Below are positions 1 to 6,378 of a stretch of 9,886 nt of DNA, in pieces. This stretch comes from Holophagales bacterium UBA2201. Its GTDB lineage: Bacteria; Acidobacteriota; Thermoanaerobaculia; UBA2201. The notes beneath the pieces were generated by a model. That model saw nothing but the letters and a program-made list of their open reading frames with translations, was not told the DNA's origin and did not search any database. The position numbers and the translations under genes are program-made. Position 1 is the first letter of the stretch, and every line of letters starts with the position of its first letter. The stretch spans positions 8,784 through 18,669 of the forward strand of contig DCUZ01000084.1 of NCBI GenBank assembly GCA_002327305.1. Direction: 5' to 3'.

Positions 1-1578
1 CAGCCGGCCTCGACGACCCTGTGTTCGGGGAGCGGGACGACGCTGTCGGTGACGGCGACGGGGACGGGGCTGACCTACCAGTGGTACCGGGGGACGAAGC
101 CCGACACCTCGATCCCGTTGGGGACGGCGTCGACCCAGGCGACGGGAGATTTAACCGCCACGACCAGCTATTGGGTAAGGGTGTATGGGAGTGATCCGTG
201 CCCGGATGTGGACAGCAACACGGCGACGGTGACGGTGAACGACCTGCCGGTGATCACGGTACAGCCGGCCTCGACGACCCTGTGCTCGGGGAGCGGGACG
301 ACGCTGTCTGTGACGGCGACGGGGACTGGGCTGACCTACCAGTGGTACCAAGGGACGCATCCCGACGCCTCGATCCCGTTGGGGACGGCGTCAACCCAGG
401 TGACGGGCAACTTGACCGCCACGACCAGCTATTGGGTAAGGGTGTACGGGAGCGATCCGTGTCCGGACGCAGACAGCAACACGGCGACGGTGACGGTGAA
501 TGACCCGCCGGTGATCACGGTACAGCCGGCCTCGACGACCCTGTGCTCGGGGAGCGGGACGACGCTGTCGGTGACGGCGACGGGGACGGGGCTGACGTAC
601 CAGTGGTACCGGGGCCTCAGCGGAAACACCGGGGATCCGATCAGCGGGGCGACATCGTCCAGCTACGCGACGGGAACCCTGACCGACACGACCAGCTATT
701 GGGTCCGGGTGTACGGGACGGACCCGTGTCCGGATGTGGACAGTAACACGGCGACGGTGACGGTGAACGACCCGCCGGTGATCACGGTACAGCCGGCCTC
801 GACGACCCTGTGCTCGGGGAGCGGGACGACGCTGTCGGTGACGGCGACGGGGACGGGGCTGACGTACCAGTGGTACCGGGGGACGAAGCCCGACACCTCG
901 ATCCCGTTGGGGACGGCATCAACCCAGGCGACCGGGAACTTGACCGCCACGACCAGCTATTGGGTAAGGGTGTACGGGAGCGATCCGTGCCCGGACGCAG
1001 ACAGCAACACGGCGACGGTGACGGTGAATGACCCGCCGGTGATCACGGTACAGCCGGCCTCGACGACCCTGTGTTCAGGGAGCGGGACGACGCTGTTGGT
1101 GACGGCGACGGGGACGGGGCTGACCTACCAGTGGTACCAAGGGACGCATCCCAACACCTCGATCCCGTTGGGGACGGCGACAACCCAGGCGACCGGGAAC
1201 TTGACCGCCACGACCAGCTATTGGGTAAGGGTGTACGGGAGCGATCCGTGCCCGGACGCAGATAGCAGCACGGCGACGGTGACGATCAACGACCCGCCGG
1301 TGATCACGGTACAGCCGGCTTCGACGACCCTGTGCTCGGGGAGCGGGACGACGCTGTCGGTGACGGCGACGGGGACGGGCCTGACCTACCAATGGTACCG
1401 GGGCCTCAGCGGAAACACCGGGGATCCGATCAGCGGGGCGATATCGTCCAGCTACGCGACGGGAACCCTATCCGCCACGACCAGCTATTGGGTAAGGGTG
1501 TATGGGACGGATCCGTGCCCGGATGTGGATAGCAGCACGGCGACGGTGACGGTGAACCCGCTTCCGGAAGTCACCTTC
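1..1578 (+). repeat. In-frame tandem array of six Ig-module repeats
   Basis: Units begin at 1, 262, 523, 790, 1051 and 1312, each opening with CAGCCGGC and TCGACGACC. Their lengths are 261, 261, 267, 261, 261 and 267 bp, all multiples of three, so the array stays in frame. Two unit types occur. The 87-residue type has GTKPD or GTHP after QWY, and the 89-residue type has GLSGNTGDP. The array is cut by the window start, so the copy number is a minimum. Confidence 0.95.
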
Positions 1579-2979
1579 ACCCCCGATCCCCTCAGCCCGG
1601 TCTGTGTGACGGTGCCGCCTTTCGCCCTTTCGGGGGGAAGTCCGACAGGCGGCGTCTATTCGGGTCCCGGGGTGAGCGACGGCAATTTCGACCCAGCCGC
1701 AGCGGGGGCCGGGACCCACACCCTGATTTATACCTATACGGACGTGAATGAATGCACGAACTCCGATCAGAGCCACATCACGGTCGATGCCGCACCTTCC
1801 CTGCCCGTGATCACGAACATCGCGGATAACAATGCCTGCGCGTACGGCATCACCATCACCTTCACGGCGGGCTCTCCGGCCACGCGGCACGACCTCTATG
1901 TGGACACCGTCCTGGCCAAGGAGGGGGTGACGAGCCCCCATGTCCACACGCCGTCCGATGCGCTCAGCCACACTTACGTGGTCCGGGCGGTCAACGGCAC
2001 CTGTTCCGCGGACAGCGCTCCCTATGCCTTCTCGGACCTCAACGATTTCACGGGTTCTCCGGTGCTTGATTCGATCACCGACCTGAGCGCGTGCCAGACC
2101 TCCGGCATTCAGATCACCTACACGAAAGCGGGCAATCCCTCGGCCAAACACTATCTCTACAAGGATTCGGTCGAGGTCCCCGGCGAACTGGGGGACAGCC
2201 CGGTGACCTACCTGCCGGGCGATAACGCGCCGCACACCTATTTCATCCAGGCGCGCAAGGGCTCGTGCTCGGGAAACTCCAACTCTCTCAGCGCCACCGA
2301 CGTCAACAATACCCCCTCGCCGGTCATCACGGAGATTCTCCTAACCGAATGCCCGTCCAAAACGGTTCGCCTCAGCACGGCCTCGGGCAAGAGTGACTAC
2401 CAGTGGGACCGCTGGATCGGAGATGCGTGGGTCCCCATCGACGGTGCCACCACTTACTACTATGACATTGTCACCCCCTGCGCCTACACCTATCGCGTGA
2501 CGTATAGGGATAACGGCTGCCTGGGCTCCTCCACGGGCCACGCGGCCAGCACCCTCTGCGACGGTCCCTCGGCGATGGGGGACGGCTTGGCCCCCGCGAG
2601 CGGCGGGGCCGGGGGGGACTTGGCGGCCTTCAGTAAGAGCGGCGTCTGGGACGAAGTGACGCAAACGATTGCCGTGACCTACGACATCACCCGCTGTCCG
2701 TCGGTGAGGGCGGCCATCCTCACCGGCAACCTCACGGGACTCAACAATTTCGACGGCTACGACACCTGCGCCCTTTCCAACGGCGGGAACGGCGGTTCCA
2801 CCAGTTTCAACAGCGCGGGACAATCGAACGTCTGGTACAGCATCCTCTGGGTGGACGCCGCCGGGGTGGCCGGCCATCCCGGGTTCGGACGCTCCGCCGG
2901 AGCGGTGGAGGAGCGCACCTGGCAGACCGGGGGCTTGTGCGGGACCACCGACCTCGGGTCCTACCTAACCTGTCCTTGA
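1..2979 (+). CDS. Large secreted Ig-like repeat protein, 3' part (5'-truncated)
   Basis: The frame is open from the first base and ends at TGA 2977-2979, giving 992 codons; the true start lies upstream. Residues are numbered from the window edge. Residues 1-526 are six Ig-like modules of 87 or 89 residues, each with the core LTYQWY, a YWVRVYG strand and two cysteines (positions 8 and 67 in module 1) that could form a disulfide. Residues about 520-602 form a different module with GGVYSGPGVSDGNF, a type common in bacterial secreted proteins. Residues 603-687 and 688-774 are two related modules, and 775-854 is another Trp/Tyr/Cys-containing module. Residues 855-992 form a C-terminal domain with VWYSILWVD, AGHPGFG and several cysteines. 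No LPXTG, PEP-CTERM or recognisable type IX sorting tail is seen. The likely role is an extracellular adhesive or structural protein, inferred from architecture only. No enzymatic motif was found. Confidence 0.85.
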   Translation, partial: QPASTTLCSGSGTTLSVTATGTGLTYQWYRGTKPDTSIPLGTASTQATGDLTATTSYWVRVYGSDPCPDVDSNTATVTVNDLPVITVQPASTTLCSGSGTTLSVTATGTGLTYQWYQGTHPDASIPLGTASTQVTGNLTATTSYWVRVYGSDPCPDADSNTATVTVNDPPVITVQPASTTLCSGSGTTLSVTATGTGLTYQWYRGLSGNTGDPISGATSSSYATGTLTDTTSYWVRVYGTDPCPDVDSNTATVTVNDPPVITVQPASTTLCSGSGTTLSVTATGTGLTYQWYRGTKPDTSIPLGTASTQATGNLTATTSYWVRVYGSDPCPDADSNTATVTVNDPPVITVQPASTTLCSGSGTTLLVTATGTGLTYQWYQGTHPNTSIPLGTATTQATGNLTATTSYWVRVYGSDPCPDADSSTATVTINDPPVITVQPASTTLCSGSGTTLSVTATGTGLTYQWYRGLSGNTGDPISGAISSSYATGTLSATTSYWVRVYGTDPCPDVDSSTATVTVNPLPEVTFTPDPLSPVCVTVPPFALSGGSPTGGVYSGPGVSDGNFDPAAAGAGTHTLIYTYTDVNECTNSDQSHITVDAAPSLPVITNIADNNACAYGITITFTAGSPATRHDLYVDTVLAKEGVTSPHVHTPSDALSHTYVVRAVNGTCSADSAPYAFSDLNDFTGSPVLDSITDLSACQTSGIQITYTKAGNPSAKHYLYKDSVEVPGELGDSPVTYLPGDNAPHTYFIQARKGSCSGNSNSLSATDVNNTPSPVITEILLTECPSKTVRLSTASGKSDYQWDRWIGDAWVPIDGATTYYYDIVTPCAYTYRVTYRDNGCLGSSTGHAASTLCDGPSAMGDGLAPASGGAGGDLAAFSKSGVWDEVTQTIAVTYDITRCPSVRAAILTGNLTGLNNFDGYDTCALSNGGNGGSTSFNSAGQSNVWYSILWVDAAGVAGHPGFGRSAGAVEERTWQTGGLCGTTDLGSYLTCP
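790..1578 (+). repeat. Second copy of a 789-bp higher-order repeat (first copy 1-789)
   Basis: Units 1-3 and 4-6 have the same order: RGTKPD type, QGTHP type, then the longer RGLSGNT type. Both triplets are exactly 789 bp. By eye, unit 1 matches unit 4 with three amino-acid differences and unit 2 matches unit 5 with seven. Units 3 and 6 share the six-residue-class insert that no other unit has. This points to duplication of a three-module block after the modules had diverged. Confidence 0.9.
1807..2322 (+). repeat. Pair of diverged ~85-residue modules inside the secreted protein
   Basis: Residues 603-687 and 688-774 align by eye: VITNIADNNAC with VLDSITDLSAC, ITITFTAGSPA with IQITYTKAGNPSA, DLYVDTV with YLYKDSV, and HTYVVRAVNGTCS with HTYFIQARKGSCS. 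The DNA is clearly diverged, so this is an old duplication, unlike the near-identical array upstream. Confidence 0.7.
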
Positions 2980-3019
2980 GACCGGTGCTTTGAAGCAACC
3001 TGCCATCGATCATGCACCC

Positions 3020-3047
3020 CCGCCCCGGGCCTTCCGGCCCGGGGCGG
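3020..3047 (+). terminator. GC-rich hairpin between the secreted protein and the lipoprotein gene
   Basis: A perfect 12-bp inverted repeat (CCGCCCCGGGCC / GGCCCGGGGCGG) encloses a TTCC loop, 40 bp after the stop at 2979. The stem is very stable but is followed by TCATTATG rather than a T-run. It could be an intrinsic terminator with a weak U-tract or an RNA 3'-end stabiliser. The remainder of the 93-bp spacer (2980-3072) shows no clear promoter. Confidence 0.55.
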
Positions 3048-3061
3048 TCATTATGAATGAA

Positions 3062-3067
3062 AGAAGG
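3062..3067 (+). promoter_or_regulatory. Ribosome binding site for the Asp-box lipoprotein
   Basis: AGAAGG lies five bases before ATG 3073. It supports that start over the out-of-frame ATG at 3057, and the chosen start also yields an intact lipoprotein signal peptide. Confidence 0.6.
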
Positions 3068-3072
3068 GACCG

Positions 3073-4644
3073 ATGAAACGACTGCTCCCCGTCCTCCTGG
3101 CCCTCGCCCTGCTCCCGGCCTGTTCCGTGCGCCATGCCGCCCCCGGGGCGGCCCCTCCCGGACCCCACAACCCCGTCCTCAAGGGGGACCGGCACGATTG
3201 GTTCTTCAACCCCGCCCTGCGCATCCTCCCCCCCGATCGGGCGAAACTGCTCCAGCCGGTCCCGCCCGCCGCGGTCACCGCCGCGGCGATCGAGGACGAG
3301 GCGTGCCAGGAGGTCCTGGTCACCGACCCGGCGCAGGATGGACCGGGCGCCTCCATGCAGAACGAGGTCTCCCTGGCGGTGGCGGGGGCGGCGGTGGTGG
3401 TGACCTACAACGACGACAACGAGGGGCAGACCACCGTCTCCGGATACGCCTTCTCCGCCGACGGGGGCGCCTCCTTCACCGACGGCGGGGCCATGAGGCC
3501 GACGAAGGACTACTACGGCGGCGGCGACCCCCTCATTCTCAAGGACCCGACCGACCCCCAGCGGTGGCTCTACTTCCAACTCACTTACGGCCGGAACCTC
3601 TCCAGCCTGCTGATGCACGAATCGGTCGACGGCGGGCGCACCTTCCCCCCGGAACGGATGGTCAACGTGTTCGAGCGGCTCCTGAGCCCCTGGAAGGGGA
3701 AGCCGCTGTACTGGGGCAATCTGTTCCACGACAAGGAATGGGGCGTCTTCACCCCCGACGGCAGGGTCCTGATCGCCTGGACCCTCTTTGCCGACACCAA
3801 CCATGACGGCTGGGAGGACCAGGTGGTGCCCGCCGCCGTCCTGTCGAGGGACGGGGGCCGCACCTGGGGCAACGCCGTCTCGCTGATTCCCGAAGGGGAG
3901 TGGGGCGGCCTCACCGCCGTGGAGGCGGGGCCGCTGGGCGAGCTGTACGTGGCCTACCTGGACTTCATGGACGGGTCCATGCGATTCGTCCGCTCCCTCG
4001 ACGGGGGCGATACCTGGGAGCCGCCGGTGGCCGCCGTCCCGGTGTTCCAGCAGCCCTACGACCCCGACGCCACCCGCGCCTGCGGCCGGACCGCCCTCAA
4101 CGGGAACATCCGGATCGTCAGCGTCCCCAGCCTGGCGGCCGACCCGGTCACGGGGGCCCTTTACCTGGTCTACAACTACAAGGAGTTCCAGAACTCGCCC
4201 GACGCCTCCGACATCGGGTTCGTCGCCTCCACCGACCGCGGCGCCACCTGGAGCGCTCCGGTCAAGATCAACGACGACGCCACCACCGCCGACCAGTTCA
4301 TGCCCTGGGTGGCCTCCGCCGGGGGGGGGAACCTGGCGGTGATCTTCTACGACCGCCGCGACGACCCCGCCAACCTGGACAGCCATGTCTATCTCGCCCA
4401 GTCCCTCGACGGGGGGACCACCTGGCTCCAAAACCGGCGGGTCACCTGCCGTTCCTTTGAGCCGGTGGAATATTCCTGCTACATGGGCGACTACAACCAG
4501 GTGGTCTACGCCGACGGCACCTACCAGATGGCCTGGGGGGACAACCGGAACAAGCTCGAGGCGGACGGCCGGTTCCAGCCCGACGTCTACTACACCCGGA
4601 TCAAGGCGTGGCCCCGGGTGAGGCCGGTGAGCCGGCCGCAGTGA
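3073..4644 (+). CDS. Asp-box (BNR/sialidase-like) beta-propeller lipoprotein
   Basis: The 523-residue product begins with a short Lys-Arg n-region, a Leu/Ala-rich core and lipobox LPAC with Cys17, so it should be a lipid-anchored envelope protein. The mature part has six Asp boxes of the form SxDxGxTW/F, starting at residues 128, 184, 258, 308, 386 and 444, typical of sialidase-fold propellers. DxNxDGxxD at 241-249 looks like a calcium-binding loop. The segment around 408-430 (QFMPWV, then VIFYDRRDDP) is characteristic of Asp-box proteins often labelled glycosyl hydrolase or exo-alpha-sialidase. I do not see the sialidase Phe-Arg-Ile-Pro motif or a clear arginine triad, so enzymatic activity should not be assumed. 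Substrate is unknown; glycan binding or an uncharacterised hydrolase are both possible. The gene appears monocistronic, flanked by a hairpin upstream and a convergent gene downstream. Confidence 0.85.
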   Translation: MKRLLPVLLALALLPACSVRHAAPGAAPPGPHNPVLKGDRHDWFFNPALRILPPDRAKLLQPVPPAAVTAAAIEDEACQEVLVTDPAQDGPGASMQNEVSLAVAGAAVVVTYNDDNEGQTTVSGYAFSADGGASFTDGGAMRPTKDYYGGGDPLILKDPTDPQRWLYFQLTYGRNLSSLLMHESVDGGRTFPPERMVNVFERLLSPWKGKPLYWGNLFHDKEWGVFTPDGRVLIAWTLFADTNHDGWEDQVVPAAVLSRDGGRTWGNAVSLIPEGEWGGLTAVEAGPLGELYVAYLDFMDGSMRFVRSLDGGDTWEPPVAAVPVFQQPYDPDATRACGRTALNGNIRIVSVPSLAADPVTGALYLVYNYKEFQNSPDASDIGFVASTDRGATWSAPVKINDDATTADQFMPWVASAGGGNLAVIFYDRRDDPANLDSHVYLAQSLDGGTTWLQNRRVTCRSFEPVEYSCYMGDYNQVVYADGTYQMAWGDNRNKLEADGRFQPDVYYTRIKAWPRVRPVSRPQ

Positions 4645-4720
4645 GCGGCGGAGGGCGGAAAGCGGAAGGCGGCGCTTGCCCGCGCTCGCCTTCATGCCCT
4701 TCCTGCTGAATAATGACGCG

Positions 4721-4741
4721 CTGACGGTGAAAGTCCGTCAG
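4721..4741. other. Small hairpin in the convergent intergenic spacer
   Basis: CTGACGG and CCGTCAG form a 7-bp perfect stem around a 7-base loop, between the ends of the lipoprotein and transhydrogenase genes. Neither strand has a following T-run. It may help end transcription from either side, but the support is only the inverted repeat and its position. The stretch 4645-4675 just upstream is a purine-rich GCGGA/GGCGGAA simple sequence with no gene. Confidence 0.35.
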
Positions 4742-4756
4742 GAATAGCACAGTGTC

Positions 4757-4787
4757 ATTCCGGACTTGATCCGGAATCTCCATGGAG
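4757..4787. repeat. REP-like dispersed palindromic element
   Basis: ATTCCGGA (4757-4764) and TCCGGAAT (4770-4777) form a perfect 8-bp inverted repeat around CTTGA, directly followed by the 10-bp palindrome CTCCATGGAG (4778-4787). From memory, the GTCATTCCGGACTTGATCCG type sequence recurs between genes in many unrelated bacterial genomes as a short interspersed repeat. Here it sits between two convergent genes, the usual location for REP-like elements. It is not coding. Confidence 0.6.
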
Positions 4788-4804
4788 GCGATCAACCGGA
4801 GCGG

Positions 4805-6283
4805 TCAAGCGCCGCCGTTCCCCCGCCGGCCCCGCCGCGCCATGGCGTCGTAGGCGGCGTATTTGAAGGCATCGGAGAGGGTGGGGAAATTGAAGACCGA
4901 CTGGATGAAATAGTCGATGGTCCCGTGGTAGTAGAGGCAGGCCAGCCCCGTGTGGATGATCTCCGTGGCCAGTTCGCCGATGATGTGGACCCCGAGCAAC
5001 TGGTTCTCCAGCAGCATGGGGGGTTCCCCCGGCCGGATGCGGACCCCCGGGACGACGGCGCCGTCGGGGAGGGGCTGGTCGGAGGCGGAGACGATCAACT
5101 TGACCAAACCCGTGGTGTCGCCCAGGATGAGCCCCCGGGCGTTCTGGTGGTAGGGGGCGCGGCCGACCTCGAAAGCGATGCCCAAATCGCGGGCCTGCTC
5201 CTCCGTCAGCCCCACGGTGCTGATCTCCGGGACGGTGTAGATGCCCACCGGGAGGATGGGGGCCAGCTGTTTTTTATAGGCGTGTTTGAAGGCGTGGCCG
5301 ACGGCGATGCGCCCCTGCTCCATGGCCGTGGAGACCAGGGCCGGCCAGCCGATGACGTCGCCGACGGCGTACACCCCTTTCACCGGTGTCTCGTAATGGC
5401 CGTCCACCCGGATGTGGCCCTTGGCGTTGACCGGGACCCCCAGCCGCTCCAGCCCCAGGCCGCGGCTGGCCCCCAGGCGGCCGCCGGCGTAGAGCACCTT
5501 TTCCGCCCGGATCGCGCTCCCGTCCGTCAGGTCCAGCTCCACGCCTCCCTCGCAGGCCCGGTGGCGGAGGCAGTCGGCGCCGAAGTGGAACCGGACGCCG
5601 GCCCCCTCCATGTGGTCCCGCAGCCGGTCCCCGATCTCCCGGTCCACGAAGGGGAGGATGCGCTCGCGGCGGTCGAGGAGGTGGACCTCGATGCCCAGGA
5701 TGGAGAAGACCGCCGCGTATTCGCACCCGATGACCCCCGCTCCGATGACGGCCAGGGAGCGGGGGAGGCGGTCCAGGTGGAGGATGGTGTCGGAATCGTA
5801 GAAACGGCCGTCGTCGAAGGGGTATTCCGGCGGCCGGAGGGGATAGGAGCCCGTCGCGATGAGGACGGCCTCCCCCGCGATGGTTTCCACCGTCCCGTCG
5901 GGGCGGGCCACCTCCACCGTCCGCGCGTCCTTGAGGGCGCCCGTCCCCTGGATCAGGGTGATGCGCTCGCGGCGGAGGTTTTCGAGGACGATGTCGATTT
6001 CGCTCTTGACCACCTGCCGCTCCCGGTACATGAACTGCCGAATCGTGAGGTCGCCGTCCATGGTGAGGCGGATGCCGTAGAGGTTGCGGTTGCGGAACTG
6101 GTCCAGGAAGACGGAGGTCTCCCGCAGGGTCTTGGAGGGGAGGGTGCCGGTGTTGATCATGGCGCCCCCCACGAAGGGGGCCTTTTCCACGATCGCCACG
6201 GTGTGGCCGAAGGAGGCCGCCTCGATGGCCGCCTTCTCCCCGCCGGGCCCGCATCCCAGAACGATCAGGTCGGTGCGTTGCAT
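4805..6283 (-). CDS. sthA: SthA-type soluble NAD(P)+ transhydrogenase homologue (FAD flavoprotein)
   Basis: The 492-residue product belongs to the pyridine nucleotide-disulfide oxidoreductase family. The family member SthA moves hydride between NADPH and NAD+ in the cytoplasm. Visible motifs in order are: FAD Rossmann GCGPGG (10-15); active-site loop GGAMINTGTLPSK (39-51); the ATG motif (144-146); NAD(P)-binding GAGVIGCEYA (181-190); FAD-contacting VYAVGDVIGWPAL (304-316); and a dimerisation domain with GIYTVPEIS and FNFPTLSDAF. The SthA-like features are YDSD (162-165), GIYTVPEIS and EIIHTG. The loop position that holds Cys in SthA is Met42, and the second disulfide position is Thr47. The C-terminal catalytic His of disulfide reductases is also absent, so disulfide reductase activity is unlikely. 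A proline-rich insertion of about 24 residues (about 402-427) explains the extra length over the roughly 466 residues usual in the family. The start lies directly before beta-strand 1. Confidence 0.8.
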   Translation of the reverse strand: MQRTDLIVLGCGPGGEKAAIEAASFGHTVAIVEKAPFVGGAMINTGTLPSKTLRETSVFLDQFRNRNLYGIRLTMDGDLTIRQFMYRERQVVKSEIDIVLENLRRERITLIQGTGALKDARTVEVARPDGTVETIAGEAVLIATGSYPLRPPEYPFDDGRFYDSDTILHLDRLPRSLAVIGAGVIGCEYAAVFSILGIEVHLLDRRERILPFVDREIGDRLRDHMEGAGVRFHFGADCLRHRACEGGVELDLTDGSAIRAEKVLYAGGRLGASRGLGLERLGVPVNAKGHIRVDGHYETPVKGVYAVGDVIGWPALVSTAMEQGRIAVGHAFKHAYKKQLAPILPVGIYTVPEISTVGLTEEQARDLGIAFEVGRAPYHQNARGLILGDTTGLVKLIVSASDQPLPDGAVVPGVRIRPGEPPMLLENQLLGVHIIGELATEIIHTGLACLYYHGTIDYFIQSVFNFPTLSDAFKYAAYDAMARRGRRGNGGA

Positions 6284-6287
6284 AGCG

Positions 6288-6291
6288 CTCC
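6288..6291 (-). promoter_or_regulatory. Weak ribosome binding site for the sthA-like gene, with an overlapping -10-like hexamer
   Basis: On the minus strand GGAG sits four bases before ATG 6283-6281. TATGAT (6297-6292), one mismatch from TATAAT, lies directly upstream, but no TTGACA-like -35 was found at 16-18 bp. If TATGAT were the real -10, the GGAG would fall at or before the transcript start. The two signals are therefore alternatives. Confidence 0.35.
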
Positions 6292-6347
6292 ATCATAGCA
6301 GATTCGCCGGGTCCGCCTCCGGCGTTTTGGGGCGCGTCTCTCAGCGC

Positions 6348-6357
6348 AGGCATGCCT
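6348..6357. promoter_or_regulatory. Perfect 10-bp palindrome AGGCATGCCT upstream of the cyclase promoter
   Basis: The palindrome ends seven bases before the TATAAT hexamer, where RNA polymerase spacer contacts occur, so a dimeric regulator could act here. A palindrome of this size is expected by chance about once per kilobase, so support is weak. A 6-bp GC hairpin (6305-6310 with 6319-6324) also lies in this 95-bp divergent spacer. Confidence 0.25.
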
Positions 6358-6364
6358 AATCCGT

Positions 6365-6370
6365 TATAAT
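6365..6370 (+). promoter_or_regulatory. TATAAT -10 hexamer for the diguanylate cyclase gene
   Basis: A perfect consensus -10 stands out in very GC-rich DNA and lies only eight bases before ATG 6379. A start about seven bases downstream would put the 5' end of the mRNA at or next to the ATG, and no convincing Shine-Dalgarno is present. No clear TTGACA-like -35 or TGn extension is visible. Confidence 0.5.
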
Positions 6371-6378
6371 GGACCCTC

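Noticed and set aside
1..1578. Repeat array as a possible CRISPR or satellite DNA
   Set aside because: The units are 261/267 bp, in frame, without spacers, and encode conserved Ig-like modules.
1468..2235. Minus-strand frame (255 codons) opposite the secreted protein
   Set aside because: It is an Arg/Gly/Val-rich translation of the complement with no motif. The plus strand shows coherent repeat modules here.
3073..4644. Annotation as an active sialidase
   Set aside because: Asp boxes define the fold only. The Phe-Arg-Ile-Pro motif and an arginine triad could not be identified.
3010..4695. Long open frame on the minus strand across the whole lipoprotein gene (561 codons)
   Set aside because: It is a high-GC antisense shadow. 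Its product is dominated by Gly, Val, Pro and Glu with no motif, whereas the plus strand gives a signal peptide, lipobox and six Asp boxes.
4805..6283. Dihydrolipoamide dehydrogenase, glutathione reductase or mercuric reductase
   Set aside because: The CxxxxC redox disulfide and the C-terminal catalytic His-Pro region of these enzymes are absent. The segments YDSD, GIYTVPEIS and EIIHTG fit SthA.
4766..6298. Plus-strand open frame opposite the transhydrogenase (510 codons)
   Set aside because: It is an antisense shadow rich in Asp, Gly, Val and Ala. The minus strand gives a complete flavoprotein with all nucleotide-binding motifs.
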